Assembly: GCA_018623995.1 (NCBI GenBank)
Contig: JAAZUV010000037.1
Span: forward strand, 1 to 10,869
Direction of reading: 5' to 3'
Length of the DNA: 10,869 bases
Origin: Methanobacteriota archaeon
Lineage (GTDB): Archaea; Thermoplasmatota; Poseidoniia; Poseidoniales; Poseidoniaceae
Made by a program: the position numbers and the translations under genes. Within the stretch, counting starts at the first letter, position 1. Each line of letters starts with the position of its first letter. Shown piece after piece: positions 1 to 6,222 of the stretch. The notes below the pieces were generated by a model. It was not told the DNA's origin. It did no database searches and was given only the letters and a program-made list of their open reading frames with translations.

Positions 1-83
1 AGTTCGTCAGCATTGTTAATGGTTGGAATCAAAATTGCAACCTTGTACGGCGTTCCATCCTCTTTGAGTACAGGCTCCACCAT
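1..83 (-). CDS. Glycosyltransferase family 2-like protein, N-terminal fragment
   Basis: Only the first 27 codons are in the window; the gene continues past the left edge. The N-terminus reads MVEPVLKEDG, then a short hydrophobic strand VAILIPTINNADE. This resembles the first beta strand and nucleotide-binding turn of GT-A fold family 2 glycosyltransferases (V-x-I-x-I-P-T-x-N-N). The frame is closed by a TGA just upstream (102-104) and the ATG at 83 is the only usual start codon in it, so the start is firm. The gene lies 38 nt downstream of rmuC on the same strand. A TTCATAT element centred 26 nt upstream of the ATG suggests its own leaderless transcript. The family call rests on very little sequence; another Rossmann-like enzyme is possible. 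Confidence 0.45.
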   Translation of the reverse strand, partial: MVEPVLKEDGTPYKVAILIPTINNADE

Positions 84-104
84 GGCCTTGCGTGTTGGAA
101 CTCA

Positions 105-113
105 CATATGAAA
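105..113 (-). promoter_or_regulatory. Putative TATA-like element for the glycosyltransferase gene
   Basis: On the minus strand the sequence TTTCATATG lies here, centred about 26 nt before the ATG at 83. That is the usual distance between an archaeal TATA box and the transcription start, so the mRNA could begin at the ATG itself. The five T residues just before it (111-115) could also help end rmuC transcription. This rests on spacing alone. Confidence 0.3.
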
Positions 114-121
114 AAGATGCT

Positions 122-1357
122 TCACTCATCATCGTCATCTCGCTTGAGATGCTTGATGTCACGTACACTTGAACCGACTTCTGGAAGTTCCGCCATCGTC
201 TTTTGCATCCCCTCCGTGACCTTGAGTGCCTCAAGCTTTCTGCCTGAAGGAATGATGCGGGAATCATATGTTGCGACTGCGTCGTTGTAAGCGCCAACGA
301 CGGTGTTCAGGTTTCGTCCCAGTTTTGCAAGATCGTGGCTGAATTTCGTTGCTCGCTCGTAGAATTCCTTGGCTTGTCCGTGAATTTCTCGTGCATTTTC
401 AGCCATGGATTGCTGATGCCAGTAGAGGCCTACAGTCCGCAACAAAGCGAGGAGTGTGACTGGCGTGACAATGAGGACGTGCTTGCTGAATGCATACTCC
501 TGCAAGGATGGTTCGTATTCAAAGGCCGTAGAGAGAATCGGTTCGGCAGGAATGAACATAACCGTGAAATCGGTTCCTTCCAGTAGCCGAGGATAATCGC
601 GGGCAGCGAGGTCGTTGACGTGTTTCTTGACATCGTTGGCATGCTCTTTCATTTTGAGGGCACGAGCTTCACCATCATCCATTTCCAACCCATCCCAATA
701 GGCAGCCAGTGGAACCTTGGAATCAACAGGTACATGGCCTCCATTCGGTATTTTAGCCAGGAGGTCCACCCGAGCACCCCCTGCTCCTGACTTGAGTGTC
801 ACCTCAACGTCGAAATCACAATGCTCGAGCATACCTGCTGCTTCTGCGATGTTCTTGAGTGCTACTTGACCCCAATTTCCTCTTGCTTTGATCGACCCTC
901 GAAGGGCAGTTGAGAGCTTCACGTTGGTGTCACGAAGATTCGTTGTTTGTTCTTGCAACCCTTCGACCATTCGTTTGATTCCCTGGTACGCACCTTCTCG
1001 ATTCTTTTCCATGTCGTTGGTTGCTTTTTCCAACTTTTCGAGGTGTTCCTTAATCGGAGAAACAAGAAGTTCGACTTCCTTCTTGCGTGCATCATAATCC
1101 TTGTTGGCCTCGGATTGAACCTTGCCCAGACGTTCCTCTGCCAAGCGAAGGAAGTCCTCTGAATTCTGACGTGCTACAGCGGTTGCCACACTTTCCATTT
1201 CTGCGACGAGGGTCGCCTTGTTTCCTTGTGCTGCTTGTGCTTCAACTTCAGCACGTAGCAATTCCGTTGAAAATTTCATCTTTGCAAGTAGCCAACCAAG
1301 GCCAATGCCTAATCCACTCGCAATGATGATGATGACAATATCCAGCGCTTCAGTCAT
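122..1357 (-). CDS. rmuC: RmuC family protein (DNA recombination/nuclease-associated)
   Basis: From the ATG at 1357 this is 411 aa. Residues about 6-24 are one strongly hydrophobic N-terminal helix (IVIIIIASGLGIG), followed by a long charged, coiled-coil-like stretch to about residue 150, then the RmuC core. Family hallmarks are the RGNWGQ segment, a VDLLAKIPNGG...VDSKVPLAAYW block, and TVMFIPAEP followed by TPVTLLALLRTVGLYW. RmuC proteins are membrane-anchored, with a restriction-endonuclease-like core, and in E. coli limit recombination at inverted repeats; the molecular role is poorly known. The ORF is open to an ATG at 1429, which would add 24 residues before the membrane helix. I prefer 1357 because the anchor then sits at the N-terminus as is usual, though no Shine-Dalgarno precedes it. 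The acidic KRDDDDE tail ends 38 nt before the glycosyltransferase. It is divergent from PCNA. Confidence 0.85.
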   Translation of the reverse strand: MTEALDIVIIIIASGLGIGLGWLLAKMKFSTELLRAEVEAQAAQGNKATLVAEMESVATAVARQNSEDFLRLAEERLGKVQSEANKDYDARKKEVELLVSPIKEHLEKLEKATNDMEKNREGAYQGIKRMVEGLQEQTTNLRDTNVKLSTALRGSIKARGNWGQVALKNIAEAAGMLEHCDFDVEVTLKSGAGGARVDLLAKIPNGGHVPVDSKVPLAAYWDGLEMDDGEARALKMKEHANDVKKHVNDLAARDYPRLLEGTDFTVMFIPAEPILSTAFEYEPSLQEYAFSKHVLIVTPVTLLALLRTVGLYWHQQSMAENAREIHGQAKEFYERATKFSHDLAKLGRNLNTVVGAYNDAVATYDSRIIPSGRKLEALKVTEGMQKTMAELPEVGSSVRDIKHLKRDDDDE

Positions 1358-1444
1358 GTCGATTACTTGTGCCGAGGGTTCTTGAAGACGTCGGCGAATG
1401 AAAGGTCTTTCAACGCGCGAAATGGGCATGTGCCGAATAGTAAG

Positions 1445-1451
1445 TTCATAA
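1445..1451 (+). promoter_or_regulatory. Putative TATA-like element of the PCNA gene
   Basis: TTCATAA here would place a transcription start near 1473, giving a short leader of about 17 nt that contains the Shine-Dalgarno-like AGGGGTG at 1477-1483. The rmuC promoter must lie in the same stretch on the other strand; its reverse complement offers TTATGAA, so the element could serve both directions. This is inferred from spacing only. Confidence 0.3.
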
Positions 1452-1489
1452 GCCGTCGAAATGAGAGGTTAATTGCAGGGGTGCCTCAT

Positions 1490-2230
1490 ATGTTGAACGT
1501 CACAGCTCGCCAAGAACTGATTAGCAAGATTCTCGATACACTCATGATTGTTGTTGAGGATGCAAGATTTGACTTTGATGAAGATGGATTGACCGTACGA
1601 GTCGTTGACTCGTCACATGTTGCCATGATCAAACTCACGGTCGATGCAGCAGCGTTTGATGGTTGGGAACTGGATGCGAAGAAAATTGGTCTTGAGATGA
1701 AGAAGATTCGGGAAGTAACCACGCTTGGTGGTTCAGGAGATTTGATTGAAATTTCCCATCAAGATGGGGGCGATTTCACCATGAGTCTCGGCAAGATTGT
1801 TCGCAACCTCCGTCCACTTGACAACGCCACAATGGCATCACCTCCTTCCTTACCGAAGTTGGACCTACCGTGCAAGGTCGTGATGAACGGTGCAGAACTT
1901 GGACAGGCACTCAAGGCTGCAAAGCAAGTCGGCGACCTCGTGAACTTTAGCATCGACGAATCCTCGTTCAAAGTACACGTACGCAACAACACAGATTCTG
2001 TCAACATCTCGTTTGACAAGGACGAAATGGACGAACTTGTTTGTGATGGTGCTGCACGAAGTCAATACAGCTTGACGTACCTTGAACCACTCTCTCGCCG
2101 ATTTGGTGCTGGCGACAATGTAACGATTCAGTTTGGAGAAAACTTCCCACTTGCCATGAATTTCACATTCGAAAATGGAGCCGCTGAAGTCGACTACTTC
2201 CTCGCTCCACGTGTTGAGAGCGATTACTGA
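1490..2230 (+). CDS. pcn: DNA polymerase sliding clamp (PCNA)
   Basis: This 246-aa protein is a full-length archaeal PCNA, which forms a trimeric ring around DNA and tethers replicative polymerase, ligase, FEN1 and RFC-dependent factors. The N-terminal domain includes ARFDFDEDGLTVRVVDSSHVAM (about residues 25-46), the DNA-facing strand and loop pattern of the family. Residues about 111-127 (SPPSLPKLDLP) are the interdomain connecting loop that binds PIP-box partners. The second domain ends with EVDYFLAPRVESDY, matching the usual PCNA C-terminal strand and tail. The ATG at 1490 is chosen because it gives the family's normal N-terminus (MLNVTARQEL) and follows AGGGGTG by 6 nt; the frame is open upstream to 1367, but that would add 41 atypical residues. 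The stop abuts the convergent TFS stop. Confidence 0.95.
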   Translation: MLNVTARQELISKILDTLMIVVEDARFDFDEDGLTVRVVDSSHVAMIKLTVDAAAFDGWELDAKKIGLEMKKIREVTTLGGSGDLIEISHQDGGDFTMSLGKIVRNLRPLDNATMASPPSLPKLDLPCKVVMNGAELGQALKAAKQVGDLVNFSIDESSFKVHVRNNTDSVNISFDKDEMDELVCDGAARSQYSLTYLEPLSRRFGAGDNVTIQFGENFPLAMNFTFENGAAEVDYFLAPRVESDY

Positions 2231-2581
2231 TCAGTATTCTCTCCAACCGTGACCGCAGTCCTTGCAAGTCAACATTCGAGTTTCTGGTTCATCGGATGAG
2301 CGTGTTTGTTCGAGATAGAAGTACACTTCTGTACAATCGCACTTGGGGCACATGTACGATTCTGTCGAGAGGACACCTTTACGCTGATCTGAATCTTTGA
2401 TGATTTCATATTCACGCTTTTCTGCCTTGGTGGTCGTTTTTGTTTTGGAGAGGTCGATTTCCTTCCCATCCATCTTCATCTTGACATTGGCAGGACCAGT
2501 GTAGCCGCATTTGTAGTTGGTACAGGTAATGTCTCCAGAAGGACTAGGAAAAGACAGGGTCCCACATTCAGGGCAAAACAT
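2231..2581 (-). CDS. tfs: Transcription factor S (TFS/TFIIS-like transcript cleavage factor)
   Basis: This 116-aa protein has two zinc ribbons, the layout of archaeal TFS and of eukaryotic Rpb9/TFIIS. The N-terminal ribbon uses C3, C6, C20 and C25, and the C-terminal ribbon uses C78, C81, C106 and C109. Between the second pair of cysteines is the acidic hairpin QTRSSDEPET. Its D97-E98 pair is the catalytic dipeptide that enters the RNA polymerase secondary channel and stimulates cleavage of backtracked RNA, so this should be an active cleavage factor and not just a structural subunit. The spacing C20-x4-C25 is slightly longer than CxxC. The linker (about 40-70) is rich in Lys and Thr. A TTAAAA element about 21-26 nt upstream of the ATG suggests a leaderless mRNA. 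Confidence 0.93.
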   Translation of the reverse strand: MFCPECGTLSFPSPSGDITCTNYKCGYTGPANVKMKMDGKEIDLSKTKTTTKAEKREYEIIKDSDQRKGVLSTESYMCPKCDCTEVYFYLEQTRSSDEPETRMLTCKDCGHGWREY

Positions 2582-2713
2582 GGCAGACCATCGACATGTT
2601 CCTTTTAATCATGGTGGTTGTGCTTGCAGTAAGGTTTTATTTTTGCTACGGAATAAATTCAATGCCGTTATTGAAGTGACAACATTCAATTCCAATGGTG
2701 GATTGGGAGACTC
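2582..2713. other. Divergent intergenic region between tfs and nop5
   Basis: These 132 bases separate two divergent genes. The AT-rich part (2634-2660, with TTTTATTTTT and AATAAATT) would place a nop5 transcription start near 2682 if AATAAATT at 2652-2659 is the TATA box. The tfs promoter lies nearer its own gene. I looked for box C (RUGAUGA) and box D (CUGA) pairs that would mark a C/D guide RNA beside nop5 and did not see a convincing set. Confidence 0.4.
2602..2608 (-). promoter_or_regulatory. Putative TATA element of the TFS gene
   Basis: The minus strand reads ATTAAAAGG here, placing a TATA-like hexamer 21-26 nt before the TFS ATG. No Shine-Dalgarno lies between them, so initiation on a leaderless transcript is likely. 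Inferred from position and composition. Confidence 0.4.
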
Positions 2714-3721
2714 ATGTGGCTGTGGTATTCGTGGCAATCTGCAGCCGTTGTCAACGATGAGGGAGACATCCTCGACGTCGAAATCAACGAAGCCCGATTC
2801 TCAGTTCATGGTGCTAAAGAGCGTCTCCAAATGATTGCTGAAGGCCATTTGCCTCCAGAGGCTGTTGTGCTGAAAGAGCGCTTCCCTGATGCCAAACCAA
2901 CTGCGCATGGATCCGATGAGTTGCCTGAATTTGAGATTCCTCAACCAACCTCAAGTCAATTGCAAGTTGCGGATGAAGCGGCTCTTTTGCTTGCAAAGGA
3001 AGGAGTCGCAGTTTCTGCAGCAGACCCCGATCGTCGATTGGAGCACCTTCTAAGAGCCAGCGAAGAGCTCCGAACATTGCATCTCACCATGGAAGCCCGA
3101 CTCGTTGAATGGGTTGGACTCTTCCTCCCGTCTGCACGTTTCGAGCGAAATCGTACACAAGTGGCCGGACAACTCAGTGGTGTTGATTCACTGTCTGCCT
3201 TTGCCTCGATGTTGGATGTCGATGATGCCTACGAACAACCTTCGGATTCGGAATGGAAGTCGCTAAACGATTGGGCCACTATGGTTTCCAATCAGGGACG
3301 ACAGCTCGATCGGTTGGAACATGCGATTCGTGTCGCTGCACAAGCCCATCTCCCATCGACGTCAGCACTCGTTGGCCCACTCCTTGCAGCACGCTTGTGC
3401 GTCGAAGCGCACGGCCGTTCACGTCTTGCTCGACTTCCATCAGGAACTGTTCAGGTCTTAGGGGCGGAAAAGGCGTTTTTCAGTCATTTGCGCAGTGGTA
3501 CCGATCCCCCAAAGCATGGTCATATCTTCATGCATCCATGGATTTCACGCTCTCCACGTTGGGTGCGAGGGAAGATTGCTAGAATGCTGGCCTCAAAAAT
3601 CAGCATTGCTGCTCGAATCGATGCGTTTGAAGGAACGCCCATGAGTCAGGATGATGTTGATGAAGTGGAAGCTAAGGTTGAGGCGATAAGAAAAGAATTT
3701 TCCAAGCCTCCAAGGCGTTGA
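2714..3721 (+). CDS. nop5: Nop5 (NOP56/58-like) core protein of box C/D sRNP
   Basis: This 335-aa protein bridges L7Ae-bound guide RNA and fibrillarin in the RNP that 2'-O-methylates rRNA. Residues about 1-60 form the short N-terminal fibrillarin-binding domain. Residues about 105-215 are helical, starting DPDRRLEHLLRASEELRTL, and match the coiled-coil dimerisation region. Residues about 218-306 are the Nop domain, with GPLLAARL, LPSGTVQVLGAEKAFF, DPPKHGHIFMHPWI and RGKIARMLASKISIAARIDAF. The protein ends soon after this domain (KEFSKPPRR), without the long lysine-rich tail common in homologues. The ATG at 2714 is the first usual start codon after an in-frame stop at 2672. No strong Shine-Dalgarno is visible. 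It leads an operon with fibrillarin, which begins 9 nt after its stop. Confidence 0.93.
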   Translation: MWLWYSWQSAAVVNDEGDILDVEINEARFSVHGAKERLQMIAEGHLPPEAVVLKERFPDAKPTAHGSDELPEFEIPQPTSSQLQVADEAALLLAKEGVAVSAADPDRRLEHLLRASEELRTLHLTMEARLVEWVGLFLPSARFERNRTQVAGQLSGVDSLSAFASMLDVDDAYEQPSDSEWKSLNDWATMVSNQGRQLDRLEHAIRVAAQAHLPSTSALVGPLLAARLCVEAHGRSRLARLPSGTVQVLGAEKAFFSHLRSGTDPPKHGHIFMHPWISRSPRWVRGKIARMLASKISIAARIDAFEGTPMSQDDVDEVEAKVEAIRKEFSKPPRR

Positions 3722-3725
3722 GGTG
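3720..3725 (+). promoter_or_regulatory. Shine-Dalgarno GAGGTG deciding the flpA TTG start
   Basis: GAGGTG overlaps the nop5 TGA and lies 5 nt before TTG at 3731. The same hexamer at the same distance precedes mutM, which supports both unusual starts. Confidence 0.75.
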
Positions 3726-3730
3726 GTCGT

Positions 3731-4435
3731 TTGGCCAAGCATCGACGCATTCGACCAGTGTCCGAAACTGTGTTGTTGGAAGGACGAAATGTTTGGACCG
3801 TCAATGCCAATCCTGGCGTAGCAGTTCGAGGCGAATCGCTGCGAAAATTCCGAGGTGTTGAACACAGACGTTGGGACCCAAACCGTTCGAAGCTTGGGGC
3901 AGGACTTCTTCGAACGAGGAACGATCCAACGTTGCTGCTGCCAAATGCTGGCTCGACAGTTTTGTATCTCGGTGCAGGACACGGTACGACAATTTCTCAT
4001 CTTCACGATCATCTCTGCGGAGCAAAGAATCGGTTTGGCGGGCGACTCGTGGCCGTTGACCTTGCTCCACGTTGTCTTCGAGATCTAACCTACCTCGCCG
4101 AACATCGACCAGGATTGGTACCAGTGTTAGGCGATGCAAGGAAGTTTGATGCGTGGGGCGTCCTGATTCCATCACGTGTCGATTGGTTGTTTCAAGACGT
4201 TGCACAAGCAGGTCAAGTTGAGATTTTTCTTTCAGCAGTTCGTCGATTCTTGAGCATGGACGGAATTGGTTTGTTATCGCTTAAGGCAGCGAGTGAACGT
4301 CACAATGAAGGTGGAGACGAGGACATCTTTGCTGCTGCTATCGCTCAACTCTCAAGCGAAGTAGAACTCCTTGAACACATCAATTTGACAGGATTTGAAG
4401 ACCAGCACGCACTCTTCGTCGTTCGAAGGAGGTGA
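3731..4435 (+). CDS. flpA: Fibrillarin-like rRNA/tRNA 2'-O-methyltransferase
   Basis: This 234-aa SAM-dependent methyltransferase is the catalytic subunit of the box C/D sRNP. The fibrillarin signature RRWDPNRSKLGAGLL (46-60) is followed by SAM-binding motif I TVLYLGAGHGTTISHL (76-91), where GAGHG replaces the more usual GAASG. Then come VAVDLAPR (107-114) with the ribose-binding acidic residue D110, GDAR (134-137), FQDVAQAGQ (154-162) and LSLKAAS (182-188), all in family order. The start is TTG: GAGGTG at 3720-3725 lies 5 nt ahead, and no ATG or GTG lies nearby that would keep the N-terminus. The Shine-Dalgarno overlaps the nop5 stop codon, so translation is probably coupled. Its stop codon in turn lies within the mutM Shine-Dalgarno. 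Confidence 0.94.
   Translation: MAKHRRIRPVSETVLLEGRNVWTVNANPGVAVRGESLRKFRGVEHRRWDPNRSKLGAGLLRTRNDPTLLLPNAGSTVLYLGAGHGTTISHLHDHLCGAKNRFGGRLVAVDLAPRCLRDLTYLAEHRPGLVPVLGDARKFDAWGVLIPSRVDWLFQDVAQAGQVEIFLSAVRRFLSMDGIGLLSLKAASERHNEGGDEDIFAAAIAQLSSEVELLEHINLTGFEDQHALFVVRRR
4426..4435 (+). promoter_or_regulatory. Perfect Shine-Dalgarno AAGGAGGTGA deciding the mutM CTG start
   Basis: This ten-base match to the anti-Shine-Dalgarno also encodes the last codons and the stop of flpA. Its GAGGTG core (4429-4434) lies 5 nt before CTG at 4440, exactly as at flpA. No ATG, GTG or TTG occurs in the mutM frame between here and the conserved Pro codon. Confidence 0.8.
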
Positions 4436-4439
4436 GCGA

Positions 4440-5339
4440 CTGCCAGAGCTTCCCGAAGTTGAAACCGTGCGAAGAGGACTTGAGCAAGCCATGCTTGGAC
4501 GAAGGATTACTGAAGTCATCCTTCGACGAGACAACCTTCGATTTCCTTTTCCTGATGAATTCGCATCACGCATCACTGGTCGAAGCGTCGATTCCATCCG
4601 TCGTCGAGCGAAGTATCTTCTTTTGAATCTCGATGACGGACGAATCATTCTCTCGCATCTTGGGATGTCGGGGCGATACACACTCTTCGATTCAGAGAAG
4701 GTGAAGCAATTTGAAACAACCAAGAATGAAGTGTCGAGATTTGGTTCGGCCACAGGATTCGAAGGCCGTCACGACCATGTTGAGTTCCGTTTCGATGATG
4801 GAAGCGTTGCTGTGTATACCGATCCTCGCCGATTCGGAATCATGGATTTGATCGAAGTTGGTGAAGAACAAATTCATCCTCTGCTTGAATCATTAGGGCC
4901 TGAGCCCTTTGGTGATTGGAGTGCGAAGCAACTTGCCAAAAAATTACAGAACAAAACAACGAACATCAAAGTCGCATTGCTTGATCAACGCGTTGTTGTT
5001 GGAGTTGGTAACATCTATGCATGCGAAGCATTGCATCGGAGTGGAATTCACCCCCAGCGACAAAGCAAGACCTTGGTTCGAAAAGATGGAAAACCGACTA
5101 AAAAATTGCAACGATTGCATGAAAACGTCGTTCAAGTTCTTGAGCAAGCGGTTGAAGTTGGTGGTAGCTCCTTGAACGATTTTGCAGATGTAAATGGAAC
5201 ACTTGGCTACTTTGGACATCACTTCCAAGCCTACGATCGAGAAGATCAGCCATGCTTGCAGGCAAACTGTGGTGGAACGATTGAGCGAATCACCCAGTCT
5301 GGACGTTCAACCTTCCTTTGTCCAAGATGTCAACGCTAA
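4440..5339 (+). CDS. mutM: Formamidopyrimidine-DNA glycosylase (Fpg/MutM), CTG start
   Basis: This bifunctional base-excision enzyme removes 8-oxoguanine and formamidopyrimidines and nicks the site by beta/delta elimination. Translated from CTG it is 299 aa and begins M-PELPEVETVRRGLE. Pro2 is the Schiff-base nucleophile and Glu3 the general acid. K58 in RRRAKYLLL, M76 in HLGMSG and the DPRRFG loop (128-133) match the DNA-contacting and intercalating residues. The H2TH region has VGVGNIYACEALHRSGIHP (187-205). The C-terminal zinc finger uses C272, C277, C294 and C297, with R289 in its hairpin. All key residues are present. The only other in-frame start, TTG at 4395, would add 15 residues and bury Pro2, which is incompatible with the chemistry. 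An inserted stretch (about 81-112) makes it longer than E. coli Fpg. It is the third gene of the nop5-flpA operon. Confidence 0.93.
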   Translation: MPELPEVETVRRGLEQAMLGRRITEVILRRDNLRFPFPDEFASRITGRSVDSIRRRAKYLLLNLDDGRIILSHLGMSGRYTLFDSEKVKQFETTKNEVSRFGSATGFEGRHDHVEFRFDDGSVAVYTDPRRFGIMDLIEVGEEQIHPLLESLGPEPFGDWSAKQLAKKLQNKTTNIKVALLDQRVVVGVGNIYACEALHRSGIHPQRQSKTLVRKDGKPTKKLQRLHENVVQVLEQAVEVGGSSLNDFADVNGTLGYFGHHFQAYDREDQPCLQANCGGTIERITQSGRSTFLCPRCQR

Positions 5340-5953
5340 CTCGCGATGACTCCAAGCATGACCGTTGCTGCAAAGCCCCAGAGAACGGCAGCTGTTAACC
5401 GATTCACGACCGTACCATTTGCACGTAACCAGTCGAGCAAGGGCGTTCCAGTCAAGAACACAGCAACCAAGACATACCAAGCCATATCGATGGCCATGCC
5501 GATGAACCCAATGACAAGTTTCGTTTCAAGGCTCATTCCGGATTCTAGAACTTGGGCAAGTACTGCAACTAGGAACAACGCAATTTTTGGATTGAAGAAG
5601 GCAATCGAGAATCCTTCGAGAAATCCTCTCGCCTCGCCCTCCATATCTTCGTGGCTTTCGTCGCTACTGTGTGCCCACATCAACCAGCCGTAATAGATCA
5701 AAAGAACAATGCCAATCCATTGCAGTCCAAGGAACACGCCCGGTGCTTCCTCAAGCAGGACAATCAAGCCGAAGATGGCAACACCTGCATAGAGGCCAAA
5801 GCCGATACCGTGGCCAACAGCGCAAAGAACACCGCGACGACGGCCTCCTACGATGGTGTTACGAATGACCATCAGGAGGCTCGGTCCCGGTGAAATGGCA
5901 CCGAGAAAGAACACTGTGCTTGCAGCGAGAATGGCTTCCCAAGCAAGGTCCAT
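5336..5953 (-). CDS. LysE/RhtB-family amino-acid exporter
   Basis: From the ATG at 5953 this is a 205-aa, very hydrophobic membrane protein with about six predicted helices. The family signature is near the N-terminus: GAISPGPSLLMVIRNTIVGG followed by RRRGVLCAVGHGIGFGLYA. A second typical block, GFSIAFFNPKIALFLVAV, occurs mid-protein after a charged loop (HSSDESHEDMEGEARG). Family members export lysine, threonine, homoserine lactones or other small amines; the substrate cannot be read from the sequence. A GTG two codons upstream (5959) is an alternative start; neither has a Shine-Dalgarno. Its stop (5336-5338) overlaps the convergent mutM stop (5337-5339) by two bases. It lies 34 nt downstream of the 54-aa ORF and is probably cotranscribed with it. 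Confidence 0.88.
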   Translation of the reverse strand: MDLAWEAILAASTVFFLGAISPGPSLLMVIRNTIVGGRRRGVLCAVGHGIGFGLYAGVAIFGLIVLLEEAPGVFLGLQWIGIVLLIYYGWLMWAHSSDESHEDMEGEARGFLEGFSIAFFNPKIALFLVAVLAQVLESGMSLETKLVIGFIGMAIDMAWYVLVAVFLTGTPLLDWLRANGTVVNRLTAAVLWGFAATVMLGVIAS

Positions 5954-5987
5954 GGCCACTGGGCGGAATCAAACTTCTTGAGTGCTT

Positions 5988-6152
5988 TCATAGCAAGAAG
6001 AAGGTGTAGCCACCTTTCCAAGGATCGAGTTCTGCATTGGCCTTCGCTGTTGCTTCTTTGTAGATCGTTGTGTACTTCCGACTGTGGACTGTTTTGAGGA
6101 CAGCACGGAGGAAAGCCTCGTTTGACTGAGCGTGTTGCTCTTTGTTCGCCAT
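5988..6152 (-). CDS. Small uncharacterised protein (54 aa)
   Basis: I do not recognise this protein. It begins MANKEQHAQSNEAFLRAVLK and ends ELDPWKGGYTFFLL. The middle is a basic, likely helical stretch with several Lys and Tyr residues, and the C-terminus is aromatic and hydrophobic. There are no cysteines, signal peptide or membrane segment. Support for a real gene: it neatly fills an otherwise unexplained gap between two same-strand genes, it uses codons like its neighbours, its composition is protein-like in this frame but not in the two overlapping longer frames, and a TTCATAA element is centred 26 nt before its ATG. It has no Shine-Dalgarno, consistent with a leaderless message. The phosphatase ends 70 nt upstream and the LysE-family gene starts 34 nt downstream. 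Confidence 0.6.
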   Translation of the reverse strand: MANKEQHAQSNEAFLRAVLKTVHSRKYTTIYKEATAKANAELDPWKGGYTFFLL

Positions 6153-6174
6153 GAACAGAAAACTGCATGAACGG

Positions 6175-6181
6175 TTATGAA
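6175..6181 (-). promoter_or_regulatory. Putative TATA-like element of the 54-aa ORF
   Basis: The minus strand reads TTCATAA, centred about 26 nt before the ATG at 6152. It is identical to the element upstream of PCNA. A second AT-rich stretch (6211-6219, TAAAAATAT on the minus strand) could be an alternative promoter with a longer leader. Confidence 0.35.
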
Positions 6182-6222
6182 TGTTTCTTTTCCTCGTCTA
6201 AACAATCGATATTTTTACCGGA

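Noticed and set aside
1367..1489. Upstream extension of PCNA to 1367
   Set aside because: The added 41 residues resemble nothing in PCNA, and the ATG at 1490 has the family N-terminus and a nearby AGGGGTG.
2582..2713. A box C/D guide RNA next to nop5
   Set aside because: No paired RUGAUGA and CUGA boxes at suitable spacing were visible on either strand.
2517..2834. 105-aa plus-strand frame overlapping tfs and nop5
   Set aside because: It overlaps two well-supported genes in other frames and shows no family features.
3593..4205. Two antisense frames of over 130 aa opposite flpA
   Set aside because: flpA carries all fibrillarin motifs, and the antisense frames have no recognisable domain.
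4395..4439. TTG at 4395 as the mutM start
   Set aside because: It would put 15 residues before the catalytic Pro, has no ribosome site at the right distance and lies inside flpA.
5872..6205. Two longer minus-strand frames (98 and 78 aa) overlapping the 54-aa ORF
   Set aside because: Both are rich in Ser, Arg and Cys in a way typical of shifted frames. One runs deep into the LysE-family gene. The 54-aa frame has better composition and fits the gap.
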